A stretch of 64,000 nt of DNA from DASWZN01 sp036404435 (GCA_036404435.1 DASWZN010000068.1:62001-126000); one strand, 5' to 3'. Numbered from the stretch's first letter, positions 15,937 to 27,469 are shown. Numbers and translations are program-made. Notes: generated from the letters alone by a model not told the origin.

Positions 15937-16962
15937 ATGAATGTTCGTTCCCTATTCAGCCTGTTCTCTTCCGATTTGGCTATCGATCTGGGCACGGCCA
16001 ACACCTTGGTCTATGCCAAGGGAAAAGGGATCGTGGTGAACGAGCCCTCGATCGTCGCCATCAACAAGAACACGGGTGAAGTCGAAGCGGTCGGCAAAGA
16101 GGCGAAGGAGATGCTGGGCCGCACGCCGGGCAACATCGTCGCCATCCGGCCGATGAAAGACGGCGTGATCGCCGATTTCAAAGTGACCGAGCGCATGCTG
16201 AATTATTTCATTCAGAAGGCGCACGGCCGCAAGATGCTGGTCCACCCGCGCATTGTAATTGGCGTGCCGTGCGAGATCACGCAGGTGGAAAAGCGGGCGG
16301 TGGTCGATTCGGCTTATCGCGCCAAGGCCAGCGAGGTGCACCTGGTGGAGCAGGCGATGGTGGCGGCGATCGGCGCCGGGCTGCCGATCACCGAACCGTG
16401 CGGCAACATGATCGTGGATATCGGCGGCGGCACCACCGATGTGGCTGTCATCTCGCTCTCCGGCATCGTCTATTCGCGCTCGGTGCGCGTGGCGGGCAAC
16501 GAGATGGACGACGCCATCATGCAGTACCTCAAGCGCAAGTACAACCTGCTGATCGGCGAGCGCACGGCCGAGCAGATCAAGATTCAGATCGGGTCGGCCT
16601 ATCCGCTGGACAAGCCGCTGACGATGGAGATCAAGGGGCGCAACCTGATCGAAGGCGTGCCCAAGACCATCACCATCGACGACAGCGAGATTCGCGAGGC
16701 GCTTTCCGAGTGCGTGGCGACGATCATGAACGCCATCCGCGTGGCGCTCGAGCGCACGCCGCCCGAACTGAGCGCCGACATCAGCGACCGGGGCATCGTG
16801 CTGACCGGCGGCGGCGCGCTGCTGAAGAACCTGGACCGCCGCATCCGCGAGGAGACGGGCCTTCCGGTTTCGATCGCCGAAGACCCGCTGGCCAGCGTGG
16901 TGCTCGGGACGGGCAAGATGCTGACCGATTTTAAGCTCCTTCGCAAGATCTCCCTCGAGTAG
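15937..16962 (+). CDS. mreB: Rod-shape determining actin MreB
   Basis: A 341-residue actin-like ATPase. The N-terminus (LFSLFSSDLAIDLGTANTLVY) contains the phosphate-1 loop DLGTANTL, followed by the adenosine/phosphate-2 region GNMIVDIGGGTTDVAVISL and the late ILTGGGALLKNL-type loop (VLTGGGALLKNLDRRI). The amphipathic N-terminal segment is typical of membrane-binding MreB. It forms filaments that guide peptidoglycan elongation. An AAGGAG sequence lies 16 bases before the ATG, further than usual. mreC follows 21 bases later, and mreD overlaps mreC, so the three form an operon. Confidence 0.97.
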   Translation: MNVRSLFSLFSSDLAIDLGTANTLVYAKGKGIVVNEPSIVAINKNTGEVEAVGKEAKEMLGRTPGNIVAIRPMKDGVIADFKVTERMLNYFIQKAHGRKMLVHPRIVIGVPCEITQVEKRAVVDSAYRAKASEVHLVEQAMVAAIGAGLPITEPCGNMIVDIGGGTTDVAVISLSGIVYSRSVRVAGNEMDDAIMQYLKRKYNLLIGERTAEQIKIQIGSAYPLDKPLTMEIKGRNLIEGVPKTITIDDSEIREALSECVATIMNAIRVALERTPPELSADISDRGIVLTGGGALLKNLDRRIREETGLPVSIAEDPLASVVLGTGKMLTDFKLLRKISLE

Positions 16963-16983
16963 GCGGGAGTAAGCTGGTACTTC

Positions 16984-18126
16984 ATGGACCTGCTGAGCCG
17001 GTACCGCAACGTTACCGTGCTTGCTCTGGTGATCTTTGCGCAGCTCATCCTGCTGGGCTACCAGGTCAAGAGCAACCAGGACATCCGCCTCATCCGCGTG
17101 TGGGCCGTCACCGCCGTCACCCCGATCGCCAAGGTGATCGAGATGGTTCGCGGCGGCACCGTCGATTCCGTGGGCAGGTACGTCAACTTCCACAACCTGG
17201 CGGACGAGAACAAACGGATCGAGACGGAACTGGGCCGGCTCAAGCTCGAGAACCAATATCTGAAGTCCGAGCTTCGAAGCGCGGACCGCGCCGTCGCGCT
17301 GAGCGCGTTTCAGGCCAGCAACCCGTCGAAGACCCTGCCCTCACGCGTGATCGGCATGGGGACCGCCGCCAGCTCGCGCGTGGTGTTCATCGATCGCGGC
17401 TCGCTGGGCGGCGTGATGCGCGGCATGGCCGTGATCACGCCGGACGGGATCGTGGGGAAGGTCATCTCCGCGTACCCCACGGCCTCGCAGGTCCTGCTGC
17501 TCACCGACCCGACCTTCGCGGCCGGGGTGATCTCGCAGCAGCACCGCGTGCGCGGCACGCTGCGCGGGCTCGGCCAAACCTCGAAGTGCATCGTGGAGTA
17601 CATCCAGAACGAGGAGAAGGTGGACGAGGGCGAATGGTTCTACACCACCGGCGACGACGGGGTGTTTCCGAGAGGCCTGCCAGTCGGCACGGTGACCAGC
17701 GCCCAACCGGGCCAGCCGGACAAACTGGTGTACCTGGCGCCGAGCGGGCTGCAAGGAGGACTGGAGGAGGTCCTGGTGATCCTGGAAGGGGTGCACCAGC
17801 CGATTCCCGAGGGCCAGGTTCCTGCCCCCGCGGTGCATCTGCAGGCGCCGCCGCCGGGTGAAAACCCGTCAGCGGAGCCGGGCGTGCCGGCTCTCAGCAC
17901 CGACGCCGACCGGCTGCGCCAGCGCTACCAGAGGGTCGGCGAAATGGAGAACCACACCTTCGGCCAGGGTCTCCCGGGCTCGAAGCCGCCGGATTTCAAC
18001 CTGGACCCGGATGCCGCGGCAGCGCGCGCCAAAGCGGCTGCGGCCGCGCAGGCGCAAAAGATGGCGGCCAGCCCCACGCCGCCGTCGGCGGCCAAACCAG
18101 TCTCGCCGGGAGTTCCCAACCCATGA
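16984..18126 (+). CDS. mreC: Cell shape protein MreC
   Basis: A 380-residue bitopic protein. It has a short cytoplasmic N-terminus, a membrane span (VTVLALVIFAQLILLGYQV), a coiled coil (~65-110: DENKRIETELGRLKLENQYLKSEL) and the double beta-barrel core with ARVIGMG-like 'SRVIGMGTAASSRVVFIDRG' and VVGKV-type elements. The C-terminal ~100 residues are a Pro/Ala-rich extension unlike the compact core, which exceeds the usual 270-300. MreC bridges MreB to the periplasmic elongasome. The last codons overlap the start of mreD. Confidence 0.95.
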   Translation: MDLLSRYRNVTVLALVIFAQLILLGYQVKSNQDIRLIRVWAVTAVTPIAKVIEMVRGGTVDSVGRYVNFHNLADENKRIETELGRLKLENQYLKSELRSADRAVALSAFQASNPSKTLPSRVIGMGTAASSRVVFIDRGSLGGVMRGMAVITPDGIVGKVISAYPTASQVLLLTDPTFAAGVISQQHRVRGTLRGLGQTSKCIVEYIQNEEKVDEGEWFYTTGDDGVFPRGLPVGTVTSAQPGQPDKLVYLAPSGLQGGLEEVLVILEGVHQPIPEGQVPAPAVHLQAPPPGENPSAEPGVPALSTDADRLRQRYQRVGEMENHTFGQGLPGSKPPDFNLDPDAAAARAKAAAAAQAQKMAASPTPPSAAKPVSPGVPNP

Positions 18127-18659
18127 GCCGCGACCGCGAGATGAGCGACCAGATCCTCATCGGGAGTGCGCGCGAGCGGGGCGTGGCCCGCTTCCGGCGC
18201 TGGGGGCTCATTGCGGTTCCCCTGCTGGCGATTCTTTTCCAGGTTTACGTCCCGAGGTATTACGAGTCGCTGCGATATCTGGAGCTGCCGCTGCTGGTCA
18301 CGGTTTACTTTGCGCTGATGCGCCGCAGCCAGATCGCGGGGATCTTCATCGGAGCGGGGATCGGGCTGGTGCAGGATTCGTTGTCGCCCCAGCCGATCGG
18401 CGTGTTCGGGTTGGACAAGACGCTGGTAGGCTACTTCGCGGCGTCGGTGGGCATGCGGATCGACGTGGAGCACGTGCTCATCCGCTTCGTTCTGGCGTTC
18501 AGCCTTTTCATCTTTCACCAGGCGTTCTACTGGGCGCTGGCGCGCGCGTTTCTGGGCCAGCGGCTGCTGTTCGACCTGCAGCACACGGCCATTCTGGGGC
18601 TGTTGAACGCGGTCGTGGGCGTCTCGCTGTACCACTTTCTGGACAAGCTGAAGGAGTAG
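18123..18659 (+). CDS. mreD: Rod shape-determining protein MreD
   Basis: A 178-residue integral membrane protein with several hydrophobic spans (IAVPLLAILFQVYVPRYY, YLELPLLVTVYFALM, an IAGIFIGAGIGLVQDSLS re-entrant turn, and two C-terminal spans). 'I-G-A-G-I-G-L-V-Q-D-S-L-S' is an MreD marker. It overlaps mreC by 4 bases (ATGA). The usual next genes pbp2 (mrdA) and rodA do not follow here; a flavoprotein gene lies 123 bases downstream. Confidence 0.92.
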   Translation: MSRDREMSDQILIGSARERGVARFRRWGLIAVPLLAILFQVYVPRYYESLRYLELPLLVTVYFALMRRSQIAGIFIGAGIGLVQDSLSPQPIGVFGLDKTLVGYFAASVGMRIDVEHVLIRFVLAFSLFIFHQAFYWALARAFLGQRLLFDLQHTAILGLLNAVVGVSLYHFLDKLKE

Positions 18660-18782
18660 GGGGGCCGGGACCGCGCAGCATCTTGCCACGTACTCCGGGT
18701 GTATACTCGTAGTACCTTTTTGACGGTCCGGAACTGACCCCGATCGCTCATTGCGGAATACCGTGTGAGAGTTATACCCGGC

Positions 18783-20210
18783 ATGAAAGCTCATCCCACA
18801 ATCATCCAGGGCGGCATGGGGGTGGGTGTATCCGACTGGACGCTGGCGCGGGCGGTGGCCAGGTTGGGGCAGTTGGGCGTCGTTTCCGGAACGGCCCTGG
18901 ATCAGGTATTCGCCCGCCGCCTTCAGGATGGCGACCGCGGCGGCCATATGCGGCGCGGGTTGGAGAGCTTCCCGTTCCGGAAGATGGCCGAGCGCGTCTG
19001 GAACAAGTACTTCATCCCCGATGGCAAAGCTCCCGAAGAGCCTTACAAGCAGCTCCCCATGCACAACTGCGACGGTCCGGCCGAGCGCCGCGAGCTGTGC
19101 ATCGTGGCCAATTACGTCGAGGTGACGCTGGCGCGCGAGGGCCACGAGAACGCGGTAGGAGTGAACTACCTGGAGAAGGTCCAGATTCCACACCTGCCGT
19201 CGCTGTACGGCGCCTTGCTGGCCGGGGCCGGGTATGTACTGATGGGCGCCGGCATTCCCCTGCGGATCCCCGGCGCGCTGGACTGCCTTACGCAGCACCA
19301 GACGGCCGTTTACGCAGTGCACGTGGCCGGAGCGGAAAACGCCGAGGCCGCCGCGGTCACTTTCACGCCGCGCGATTTCATGGAAGCCGACCTGCCGCCC
19401 CTGACGAGGCCCGAGTTCCTCGCCATCATCGCTTCCAACACCCTGGCCACGACCATGTTGAAGAAGGCCAACGGCCGGGTGGACGGTTTCGTCGTGGAAG
19501 GGCCCACCGCCGGCGGCCACAACGCGCCGCCGCGCGGGAAGGGTCCGCTGAGCGAAGCGGGCGAACCGGTGTATGGCGAGCGCGACGAAGTCGATCTGGC
19601 GAAGCTCAAGGAACTGGGGGTGCCGTTCTGGCTGGCCGGAGGCTACGGGACGCCGGAGCGGCTGCGCGAGGCCCTGGCGGCCGGAGCGACGGGCGTTCAG
19701 GTGGGCACGCCATTCGCGTTGTGCGCGGAGTCCGCACTGCGGGAGGATTACAAACGCGCCATCCTGGCGAGCGTCGTGGCCGGAGAGGCGCGGGTCTTCA
19801 CCGATCCGCTGGCTTCGCCGACCGGATTTCCGTTCAAGACCGTTCCGGTGGAGGGCACGGTGGCGGAGGCGGAGGTTTACGGCACGCGGCCGCGCATCTG
19901 CGATCTTGGGTACCTGCGGGAGGCCTACCGGTTACCGTCCGGCGGGATCGGTTACCGATGTGCCGCCGAGCCCATCGCCACCTACATCGCGAAGGGTGGG
20001 AGCGCGGAGAAGGTGACAGGCCGCAAATGCCTCTGCAACGCGCTTTTGGCCAACATCGGCCTGTCGCAGATTCAAGCCGGCGCCTATGTCGAAACGGGGC
20101 TGGTCACCTGTGGCGACTGCCTGGGGGACGTGGCCAGCTTCATGCCCAACGGGACGCCATCGTATAGCGCCGCGGATGTGATCGCGAGGCTGCTGGGAAC
20201 GCAGGGCTGA
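18783..20210 (+). CDS. Nitronate monooxygenase / NPD-family flavoprotein
   Basis: A 475-residue FMN-type TIM-barrel protein. It opens with TIIQGGMGVGVSDWTLARAVA (IIQGGM is the phosphate-binding start), has GHNAPPRGKGPL around the barrel centre, GVPFWLAGGYGTPERLREALAAGATGVQVGT (the C-terminal phosphate-binding strand) and a Cys-rich tail (RKCLCNALL, TCGDCLGD). Length is greater than typical 320-370-residue nitronate monooxygenases; the long variant with a Cys-rich C-terminus is a family sub-type of uncertain substrate. Start ATG 18783 is preferred over an in-frame GTG at 18765. It might oxidise alkyl nitronates or act in lipid metabolism. Confidence 0.82.
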   Translation: MKAHPTIIQGGMGVGVSDWTLARAVARLGQLGVVSGTALDQVFARRLQDGDRGGHMRRGLESFPFRKMAERVWNKYFIPDGKAPEEPYKQLPMHNCDGPAERRELCIVANYVEVTLAREGHENAVGVNYLEKVQIPHLPSLYGALLAGAGYVLMGAGIPLRIPGALDCLTQHQTAVYAVHVAGAENAEAAAVTFTPRDFMEADLPPLTRPEFLAIIASNTLATTMLKKANGRVDGFVVEGPTAGGHNAPPRGKGPLSEAGEPVYGERDEVDLAKLKELGVPFWLAGGYGTPERLREALAAGATGVQVGTPFALCAESALREDYKRAILASVVAGEARVFTDPLASPTGFPFKTVPVEGTVAEAEVYGTRPRICDLGYLREAYRLPSGGIGYRCAAEPIATYIAKGGSAEKVTGRKCLCNALLANIGLSQIQAGAYVETGLVTCGDCLGDVASFMPNGTPSYSAADVIARLLGTQG

Positions 20211-20270
20211 ACGGGCTGGAAGAGGCGACTGAAGGGCGAATGCGCACCGGAGGAGAGGCGCCGAAGATTC

Positions 20271-20346
20271 TGGAGCCACCCGCCGGGATTGAACCGGCGA
20301 CCTGCTGATTACGAATCAGCCGCTCTACCAGCTGAGCTAGGGTGGC
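20271..20346 (-). tRNA. tRNA-Thr (anticodon CGT)
   Basis: On the minus strand the acceptor stem GCCACCC pairs with GGGTGGC, the D-arm reads AGCTCAGCTGGTAGAGC, and the anticodon stem GCTGA/TCAGC closes the loop TTCGTAA with anticodon CGT (decodes ACG). The T-loop region is GCCGGTTCAATCCCGGC, the discriminator is U, and CCA is encoded. This makes a complete 76-base gene. A TATAAC -10-like hexamer lies about 10 bases upstream (20357-20362). Confidence 0.95.
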
Positions 20347-20438
20347 CCGCCTCCAATCGTTATAGCACGAGCGCCGCGGTCGCCGCGCTGCCGTCGCCCG
20401 GTGGACGTGCGATAATGAAGCGCACTGGAGCGGGGCGG

Positions 20439-20468
20439 TTGAATTCCGACGGCCTTCTCCTATATAGT
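20439..20468 (+). promoter_or_regulatory. Putative promoter of the pyrophosphatase gene
   Basis: TTGAAT (20439-20444) and TATAGT or TATATA (20461-20468) with 16-18 bases between, about 110 bases before the ATG. The intervening leader has no convincing reading frame. Confidence 0.45.
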
Positions 20469-20579
20469 GGAGTGTTTGGCTCACCCTCGAGTTCGCCCCT
20501 TTTGGCTCCATCTCCTCGACGAGCAGGCCTGATTCGCTGGGGGCCAGAATCCGATAGTACGTTCAGGAGGCTTTCCATA

Positions 20580-23063
<2,484 letters not shown>

Positions 23064-23086
23064 CCCGAATTCGGTCGAGAAACTCA

Positions 23087-23124
23087 GGCCCGCGGGATCG
23101 CCTCCCGCGGGCCTTTCTTATTTG
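23087..23124 (+). terminator. Rho-independent terminator of hppA
   Basis: An 11-base-pair hairpin (AGGCCCGCGGG, 23087-23097, with CCCGCGGGCCT, 23105-23115) with a 7-base loop is followed by TTCTTATTT. Its U-tract overlaps the stop codon of the convergent glycoside hydrolase gene. Confidence 0.88.
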
Positions 23125-26100
23125 GCGTTCCAGTTGTAACTCGCCAGCACGGCCCCGTCGTCTCCGACCAGCAGCAGCGCGGCGCGGCCGGGGTCGAGGC
23201 GGCCGGAGAATTCCTTGCCGCTGACACCGTCCCGGAAGCGGACATCCGGGTGGTTCGACTCCGAGGTCAATACGTACAGCGTCGCGTGCGGAAAGCGCGT
23301 GGGGCAGATCAGAATCCCGGGGTCGTCGAGGTCGGTCGAGTATGTCGGAACGACACCCGCGACCTTCAACGCGTAGCGGTAAACGTCGCCGACGGCCTGC
23401 GCGTTGTCGTTCAATTCGAGCGGCAGCGGCGAAAACAGAATCCGGCCCTGGCCCAGCGGTTTCTCGGCCCACGAACTGCCGTCAGCCAGAGCTGCCCGGT
23501 CGAGGAACGTGGTCTTGTCGCCGCCGTAGGTTAACCGCGCCTTTCCCTCGGGCCATTGCACAACGTTCTCGCGGATCGTGAGCAGCCCGGCCGCGAGGCC
23601 CATCTGGTCGAAGCGGCCGGAGACCAGCAGTGTCGCGCCGCCCTCCACCTTCTTGCGAATCGCCTCCCAGGCCGTCGCGGTCAGGCCTCCGGGCGACGGC
23701 AGAACAATCAGCTTGGGATCCCCGAGAAGATCGATCTGGTACTCTCCCACGGCGTACGCTTCGGCGCGCGCATAGTGGTAAAGCGCCCGGACCGCCGTCT
23801 GCTGCGCTTCGACCCCGTATCTGCTCAGCACCGAGAGCTGGAGCGATTGCGGCAGAACGAGGGCCACCTGCGGCGGAACGAACGCCGTGGCCCAGGGCGC
23901 AGCCTTCTCCGCAAACTGCCCCATGCCGCGCATCATGGCTTGCCAGGTCTTCGCCGATCCGTCCGCCCGCTCCATGCCGAAATCGAGCGACCGCGACCAG
24001 TCCCATTGCAGGAAGCCGCTCGAGGCGGCCGCGAAGCCGAGGGCCCATTTCCTTTCGAGCAACGGGTAGGCGGTGACTTCGTCGTAGCGCCACGCGCCGT
24101 CGGGCGACCACACCGGCTGGTATCCGGTTTCTCCGACGATGTTGGGGACTCCCGGGCGCTTCGCCGCGAGCGACTCCCAGAGCAACACGTCGTCCCGCCA
24201 GTAGGTATGATTCGTGGTGAACGCGACGCCGCCCGCCGCGTAAAACTGGTTCAGAACGCGATCCACCACGCCACCCTCATCCTGGCCCACGTTGACAAGC
24301 TGCATGCTTCCCGTGGCGCGGATCGCCGTGACCATGGAGCGCACCCAGCGGGTGAACATCTCCTGCGCGAACAGGTTGTAGTCGAGCGCGCGCACCTGAC
24401 GGGGGTTGGCGGAGCGGCTGAAGGAAAGGTCCTGCTCGTCCGGAAGCGGCACGCCGTCGAAGCTGCCCAGCTCTTCGGGTGGAACGGCCCAGGCCGCGGC
24501 CAGCGCCGCAATGCTGGTGTACTTCTCTCGCAGCCACCGATGCCAGGCCGCCGCCTCCACCGCGTCGCCGTTGGGCGTATTGCCTCTCCACGGGCGCCTG
24601 GGGTTCGAGAAACTGGGCTCGTTGATGAGGTCCCAGCTCAGCCAGGGGACGTCCTTGAAGCGATTCACGATGGGGAGCATGTAGTCCTGCTCGGAGCGCA
24701 CGGAGACGGGATCCATGTAAGGATTCGGTCCGGGCGGCGCGGGCGGGTCGGGAATGTACGGGTGCGGGAAGAAGGCGAAGAAGGTGAAGTTCACGAGGAT
24801 GTTGTGGCGGCGCGCGCATAGAAGGTAGGCCTCGAGGTTGCGCAGGAAGCGCTCGCCGGGGGCGCCGGTCGCCTCCTCGACGAACTTGAGCTCGGGCAGC
24901 CACACGCCTGTGCGCACGAAGGTCACGCCGTGGCGCTCCATTTCGGCGAAGTCGGTTTCCCAGGTCCAGGCGTTGCGCGGCCAGGAGAAATCCCAGCCGT
25001 CGTCGGCGGTGTTGAAGTAGTTCGTGCCCACGGGGAAGAACGGCTTGCCGTCGCGAGTGAGGAAATCCCCGTGGACGCCGAGCACGGGGCCCGATTTGAG
25101 CGTCGTCCCATCCTCGACCCAGAAGCCGTTTCGATAGAATTCGCGCGCCTGGCCGCCTTCTTCGTATACGCCCCGCAGGGTGTAGAAACCTGGGGGAAGC
25201 GGCTTCCTGAATACCACCTGCTCATCCACCACGGGACCGGAGCAGGCGACGCGCGCGCTTTCCAGGACGGTGGTCCCCGAGAGCAGTTCGACCTTGGCCT
25301 CACCCGTTTCAGCGAGCCCGAGGCGCTGCCGGCGGGCGCTCCGTAGATGCACCCCGACCAGCGGCGTCTCGCCTGGCCGCAGCGTCGAGAACAGCGTGTC
25401 CTGCCAGAACGCCGTCGCTCCCTGGCGGGCGTAGCCGGCCGCGGCGCGAATCAGGGCGATGCCCTCGGCCGACTCCCAATAGCCGGGCTCGGGGTCGAAA
25501 TCCAGCATGACGATGCGAGCGCCGAGCATGGGGTCCTGCTGCCAGGCGCGGTTGTGGTCCGCAACCACGACCGGAGCGGCAACCCGGACGCCGTCGGAGT
25601 TCACCAAATACCCCAGGCCGTCGAGCCCGCCTTGAGCGGCAAAGAGCCGCCGCGCGCGAACTTCCGCCGTACCCAGGAACGCGTAGCCGGACTTCCAGGC
25701 GAACTTCGTGCCCTCCTGCCGCGGCACCTCGTAGGTGTGGCGGAAATCGAGCTCGCGCGAGTAGGTATCCTGCGGCGGGGCCTCGACGAACTTGCCGCCA
25801 GCCCTCGTTACCGGCACGCGGAACGGCTGGCCGCCGAGGATCAGCAGGTTCCCGCCGGCGCGAAGGTAGTCGCGGATGGCGCTCCAGTCCTCCGCCGGAA
25901 ACGCGGAGCCGTAAGGCAGGACCAGGAGGTCCGCGTCCGAGAGCGCCGCGGGATCGCGCAATGCCTCGATGCCCGTGAAGACCGGAGCATCGAGCGCCTG
26001 GCCCAACACTTCGCGGCTGAGAGGCTGGCTTGCAGCCGTCGGGAAACCGTCCTGCCAGAAGACCACGACCTTGGCAGGCAACGAAGAAACGCCGGCCAGA

Positions 26101-26132
26101 GCCAGAAGAAGAGCTGTCACCAGGTTGCGCAT
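23118..26132 (-). CDS. Secreted clan-A glycoside hydrolase (GH5/GH42-like) with GATase-like domains
   Basis: A 1,004-residue protein. It begins with a signal peptide (MRNLVTALLLALAGVSSLPA), then a class I GATase-like domain (~20-230), a small beta domain, and a TIM-barrel catalytic domain (~350-680). The barrel carries acid/base Glu in WDLINEPSF and nucleophile Glu in PNIVGETGYQP, spaced as in clan GH-A. A second GATase-like domain with LPSPGGLTATAWEAIRKKVEGG follows (~800-900), as in the trimerisation domain of GH42 beta-galactosidases. It probably hydrolyses a plant or microbial polysaccharide outside the cytoplasm. Start ATG 26132 is preferred because the signal peptide follows directly. 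It is divergent from the receiver gene. Confidence 0.85.
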   Translation of the reverse strand: MRNLVTALLLALAGVSSLPAKVVVFWQDGFPTAASQPLSREVLGQALDAPVFTGIEALRDPAALSDADLLVLPYGSAFPAEDWSAIRDYLRAGGNLLILGGQPFRVPVTRAGGKFVEAPPQDTYSRELDFRHTYEVPRQEGTKFAWKSGYAFLGTAEVRARRLFAAQGGLDGLGYLVNSDGVRVAAPVVVADHNRAWQQDPMLGARIVMLDFDPEPGYWESAEGIALIRAAAGYARQGATAFWQDTLFSTLRPGETPLVGVHLRSARRQRLGLAETGEAKVELLSGTTVLESARVACSGPVVDEQVVFRKPLPPGFYTLRGVYEEGGQAREFYRNGFWVEDGTTLKSGPVLGVHGDFLTRDGKPFFPVGTNYFNTADDGWDFSWPRNAWTWETDFAEMERHGVTFVRTGVWLPELKFVEEATGAPGERFLRNLEAYLLCARRHNILVNFTFFAFFPHPYIPDPPAPPGPNPYMDPVSVRSEQDYMLPIVNRFKDVPWLSWDLINEPSFSNPRRPWRGNTPNGDAVEAAAWHRWLREKYTSIAALAAAWAVPPEELGSFDGVPLPDEQDLSFSRSANPRQVRALDYNLFAQEMFTRWVRSMVTAIRATGSMQLVNVGQDEGGVVDRVLNQFYAAGGVAFTTNHTYWRDDVLLWESLAAKRPGVPNIVGETGYQPVWSPDGAWRYDEVTAYPLLERKWALGFAAASSGFLQWDWSRSLDFGMERADGSAKTWQAMMRGMGQFAEKAAPWATAFVPPQVALVLPQSLQLSVLSRYGVEAQQTAVRALYHYARAEAYAVGEYQIDLLGDPKLIVLPSPGGLTATAWEAIRKKVEGGATLLVSGRFDQMGLAAGLLTIRENVVQWPEGKARLTYGGDKTTFLDRAALADGSSWAEKPLGQGRILFSPLPLELNDNAQAVGDVYRYALKVAGVVPTYSTDLDDPGILICPTRFPHATLYVLTSESNHPDVRFRDGVSGKEFSGRLDPGRAALLLVGDDGAVLASYNWNAK

Positions 26133-26221
26133 GAATCCCCCAAACCTCGCAGTGTACCAAGTCCGCCGGAACGCACCTATTGAAATCTCGGCTGTAACAG
26201 TGTAGAGTTGAAACAACTGGG

Positions 26222-26626
26222 ATGCCCGCGGAAGTGGCTGGGAACACCAAAACAGTTCTGGTCGTGGACGACGACGACGAGGTGCGCCGCTTCGTCGCCA
26301 CGGTCCTATCCCGTCAAGGCTACCGGATCATCGAGTCGGAAAGCGGGCTGGAGGCAATGTTGCACGCTCAGCAGGACCGGCCCAAGCTCGACATCCTCGT
26401 GACGGACATTTCCCTGCTCGATACGGACGGAATCACGCTGGCCGAACACTTCGTGGCGCGGTTTCCCGGGGCCGGCGTCGTCTTCATGTCCGGCTTCGCC
26501 GAGATCCCGCGTTCGCGCCTGGAGCACCTGACCGTCAAATGGGCGTTCGTTCCGAAACCGTTTCACGTGCAGAAACTGCTCGACGCCGTGCGCAGCGTTG
26601 TGACCGAGACCGCCAGGGCGGCCTAG
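26222..26626 (+). CDS. Stand-alone receiver (REC) protein
   Basis: A 134-residue single-domain response regulator: the acidic pocket is VLVVDDDDEVRRF, the phospho-acceptor Asp is in LVTDISL, Ser/Thr in VFMSGF, and the conserved Lys-Pro is FVPKPF. No output domain is attached. It may act by phosphotransfer or protein binding, as CheY or Spo0F do. It is 90 bases divergent from the glycoside hydrolase start and 12 bases from the stop of the methyltransferase gene. No kinase is adjacent. Confidence 0.9.
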   Translation: MPAEVAGNTKTVLVVDDDDEVRRFVATVLSRQGYRIIESESGLEAMLHAQQDRPKLDILVTDISLLDTDGITLAEHFVARFPGAGVVFMSGFAEIPRSRLEHLTVKWAFVPKPFHVQKLLDAVRSVVTETARAA

Positions 26627-26638
26627 GGGCCAAGGGCT

Positions 26639-27406
26639 CTAGGCGCTTCTCCTCGCCAGGTAGAAGGTCCGGCAGCCAGGCTCGATCTTGGGGTCGCCCT
26701 TGAAGAAAGGTGTGGCATCCCAGGCGCCGATTCTGTCGAAGCCGGCCGCGCGCAACGTGCCGTACATCTCGGCACGGGTCCAGGCAACCTGCTCCACGCG
26801 TTCGCGGTGGCGCCGCCAGGAGCGCCCCTCGCGGCAGAACCAATCGATGGTGGTCCAACCGCGGTCGCGCGCGCGGTCGTAACCTCCGCGCATCACCAGG
26901 GCCACGCCGGGCTGCTCGATGAACCCCGTGCCGGGCCAGATCTTCTCAAAGGCGCGGCGGTTGTTGACGTCGAAATAGAAGTAGCCGCCGGGCCGCAACG
27001 CGCGCGCGACGGAATGCGCCACCCGTGCCAGGTCCGCCTCGCGCGGGACGTGGTTCAACGCGTCGAATTCGCAGGTCACCAGGTCGACGGGCTCGGGCAG
27101 CCGGAAATCCCGCATGTCCGCGCGCAGGACGACGAGCGGCACGCCAGCGCGGTGAGCCTTCTGCCGAGCCAGGCGGCACATGTGCGGCGAGAGGTCGACC
27201 GCGAACATCCGTATGCCCCGGCGCGCCAGCAGAAGGGCCGTTGTGCCGGTGCCGCAGGCCAGGTCGCAGGCGGATTCGACGCCTGGCAGAATCTCGCCGA
27301 GCACCCTCCGGCGCGCGGTCTCGAACCACGGCAGATGAAACGTGAAGACCTGGTCGTAGTATTGGGCCAGCCATCGATAGGGCTTGTTGGCGCCTGATGG
27401 AGGCAT
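26639..27406 (-). CDS. Class I SAM-dependent methyltransferase
   Basis: A 255-residue methyltransferase. Motif I reads ACDLACGTGTTALLLARRGI, the ribose-binding acid is FAVDLS, motif II is DLVTCEFDALNHV and a hydrophobic strand GGYFYFDV follows. This is the 'DLGCGTG' class I fold, with the N-terminal 'YD-x-F' helix (YYDQVFTFHL) common in small-molecule or tRNA-type enzymes. The substrate is unknown. ATG 27406 is used because the longer frame crosses the promoter of the divergent membrane-protein gene. Divergent spacing is 70 bases. Confidence 0.85.
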   Translation of the reverse strand: MPPSGANKPYRWLAQYYDQVFTFHLPWFETARRRVLGEILPGVESACDLACGTGTTALLLARRGIRMFAVDLSPHMCRLARQKAHRAGVPLVVLRADMRDFRLPEPVDLVTCEFDALNHVPREADLARVAHSVARALRPGGYFYFDVNNRRAFEKIWPGTGFIEQPGVALVMRGGYDRARDRGWTTIDWFCREGRSWRRHRERVEQVAWTRAEMYGTLRAAGFDRIGAWDATPFFKGDPKIEPGCRTFYLARRSA

Positions 27407-27440
27407 TGCGCTTCTGGTCCAGTTTACGCCAGAAGAGGGC

Positions 27441-27469
27441 TTGACAAAGCATGGTTTGTATTGCAAACT
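27441..27469 (+). promoter_or_regulatory. Promoter with an overlapping operator-like inverted repeat
   Basis: TTGACA (27441-27446), a 17-base spacer and CAAACT (27464-27469). The inverted repeat GTTTG-TATTG-CAAAC (27454-27468) overlaps the -10 region. It lies directly before the membrane protein gene whose partner is a winged-helix regulator, suggesting autoregulation. Confidence 0.55.

Noticed and set aside
15952..17256. 434-residue frame antisense to mreB
   Set aside because: MreB is clearly real; the antisense frame has no motifs and high His/Arg/Asp content.
18697..18709. A full sigma-70 promoter for the flavoprotein gene
   Set aside because: TATACT is present but the only -35-like hexamer (TTGCCA) is 13 bases away, too close; kept only as a shared-motif observation.
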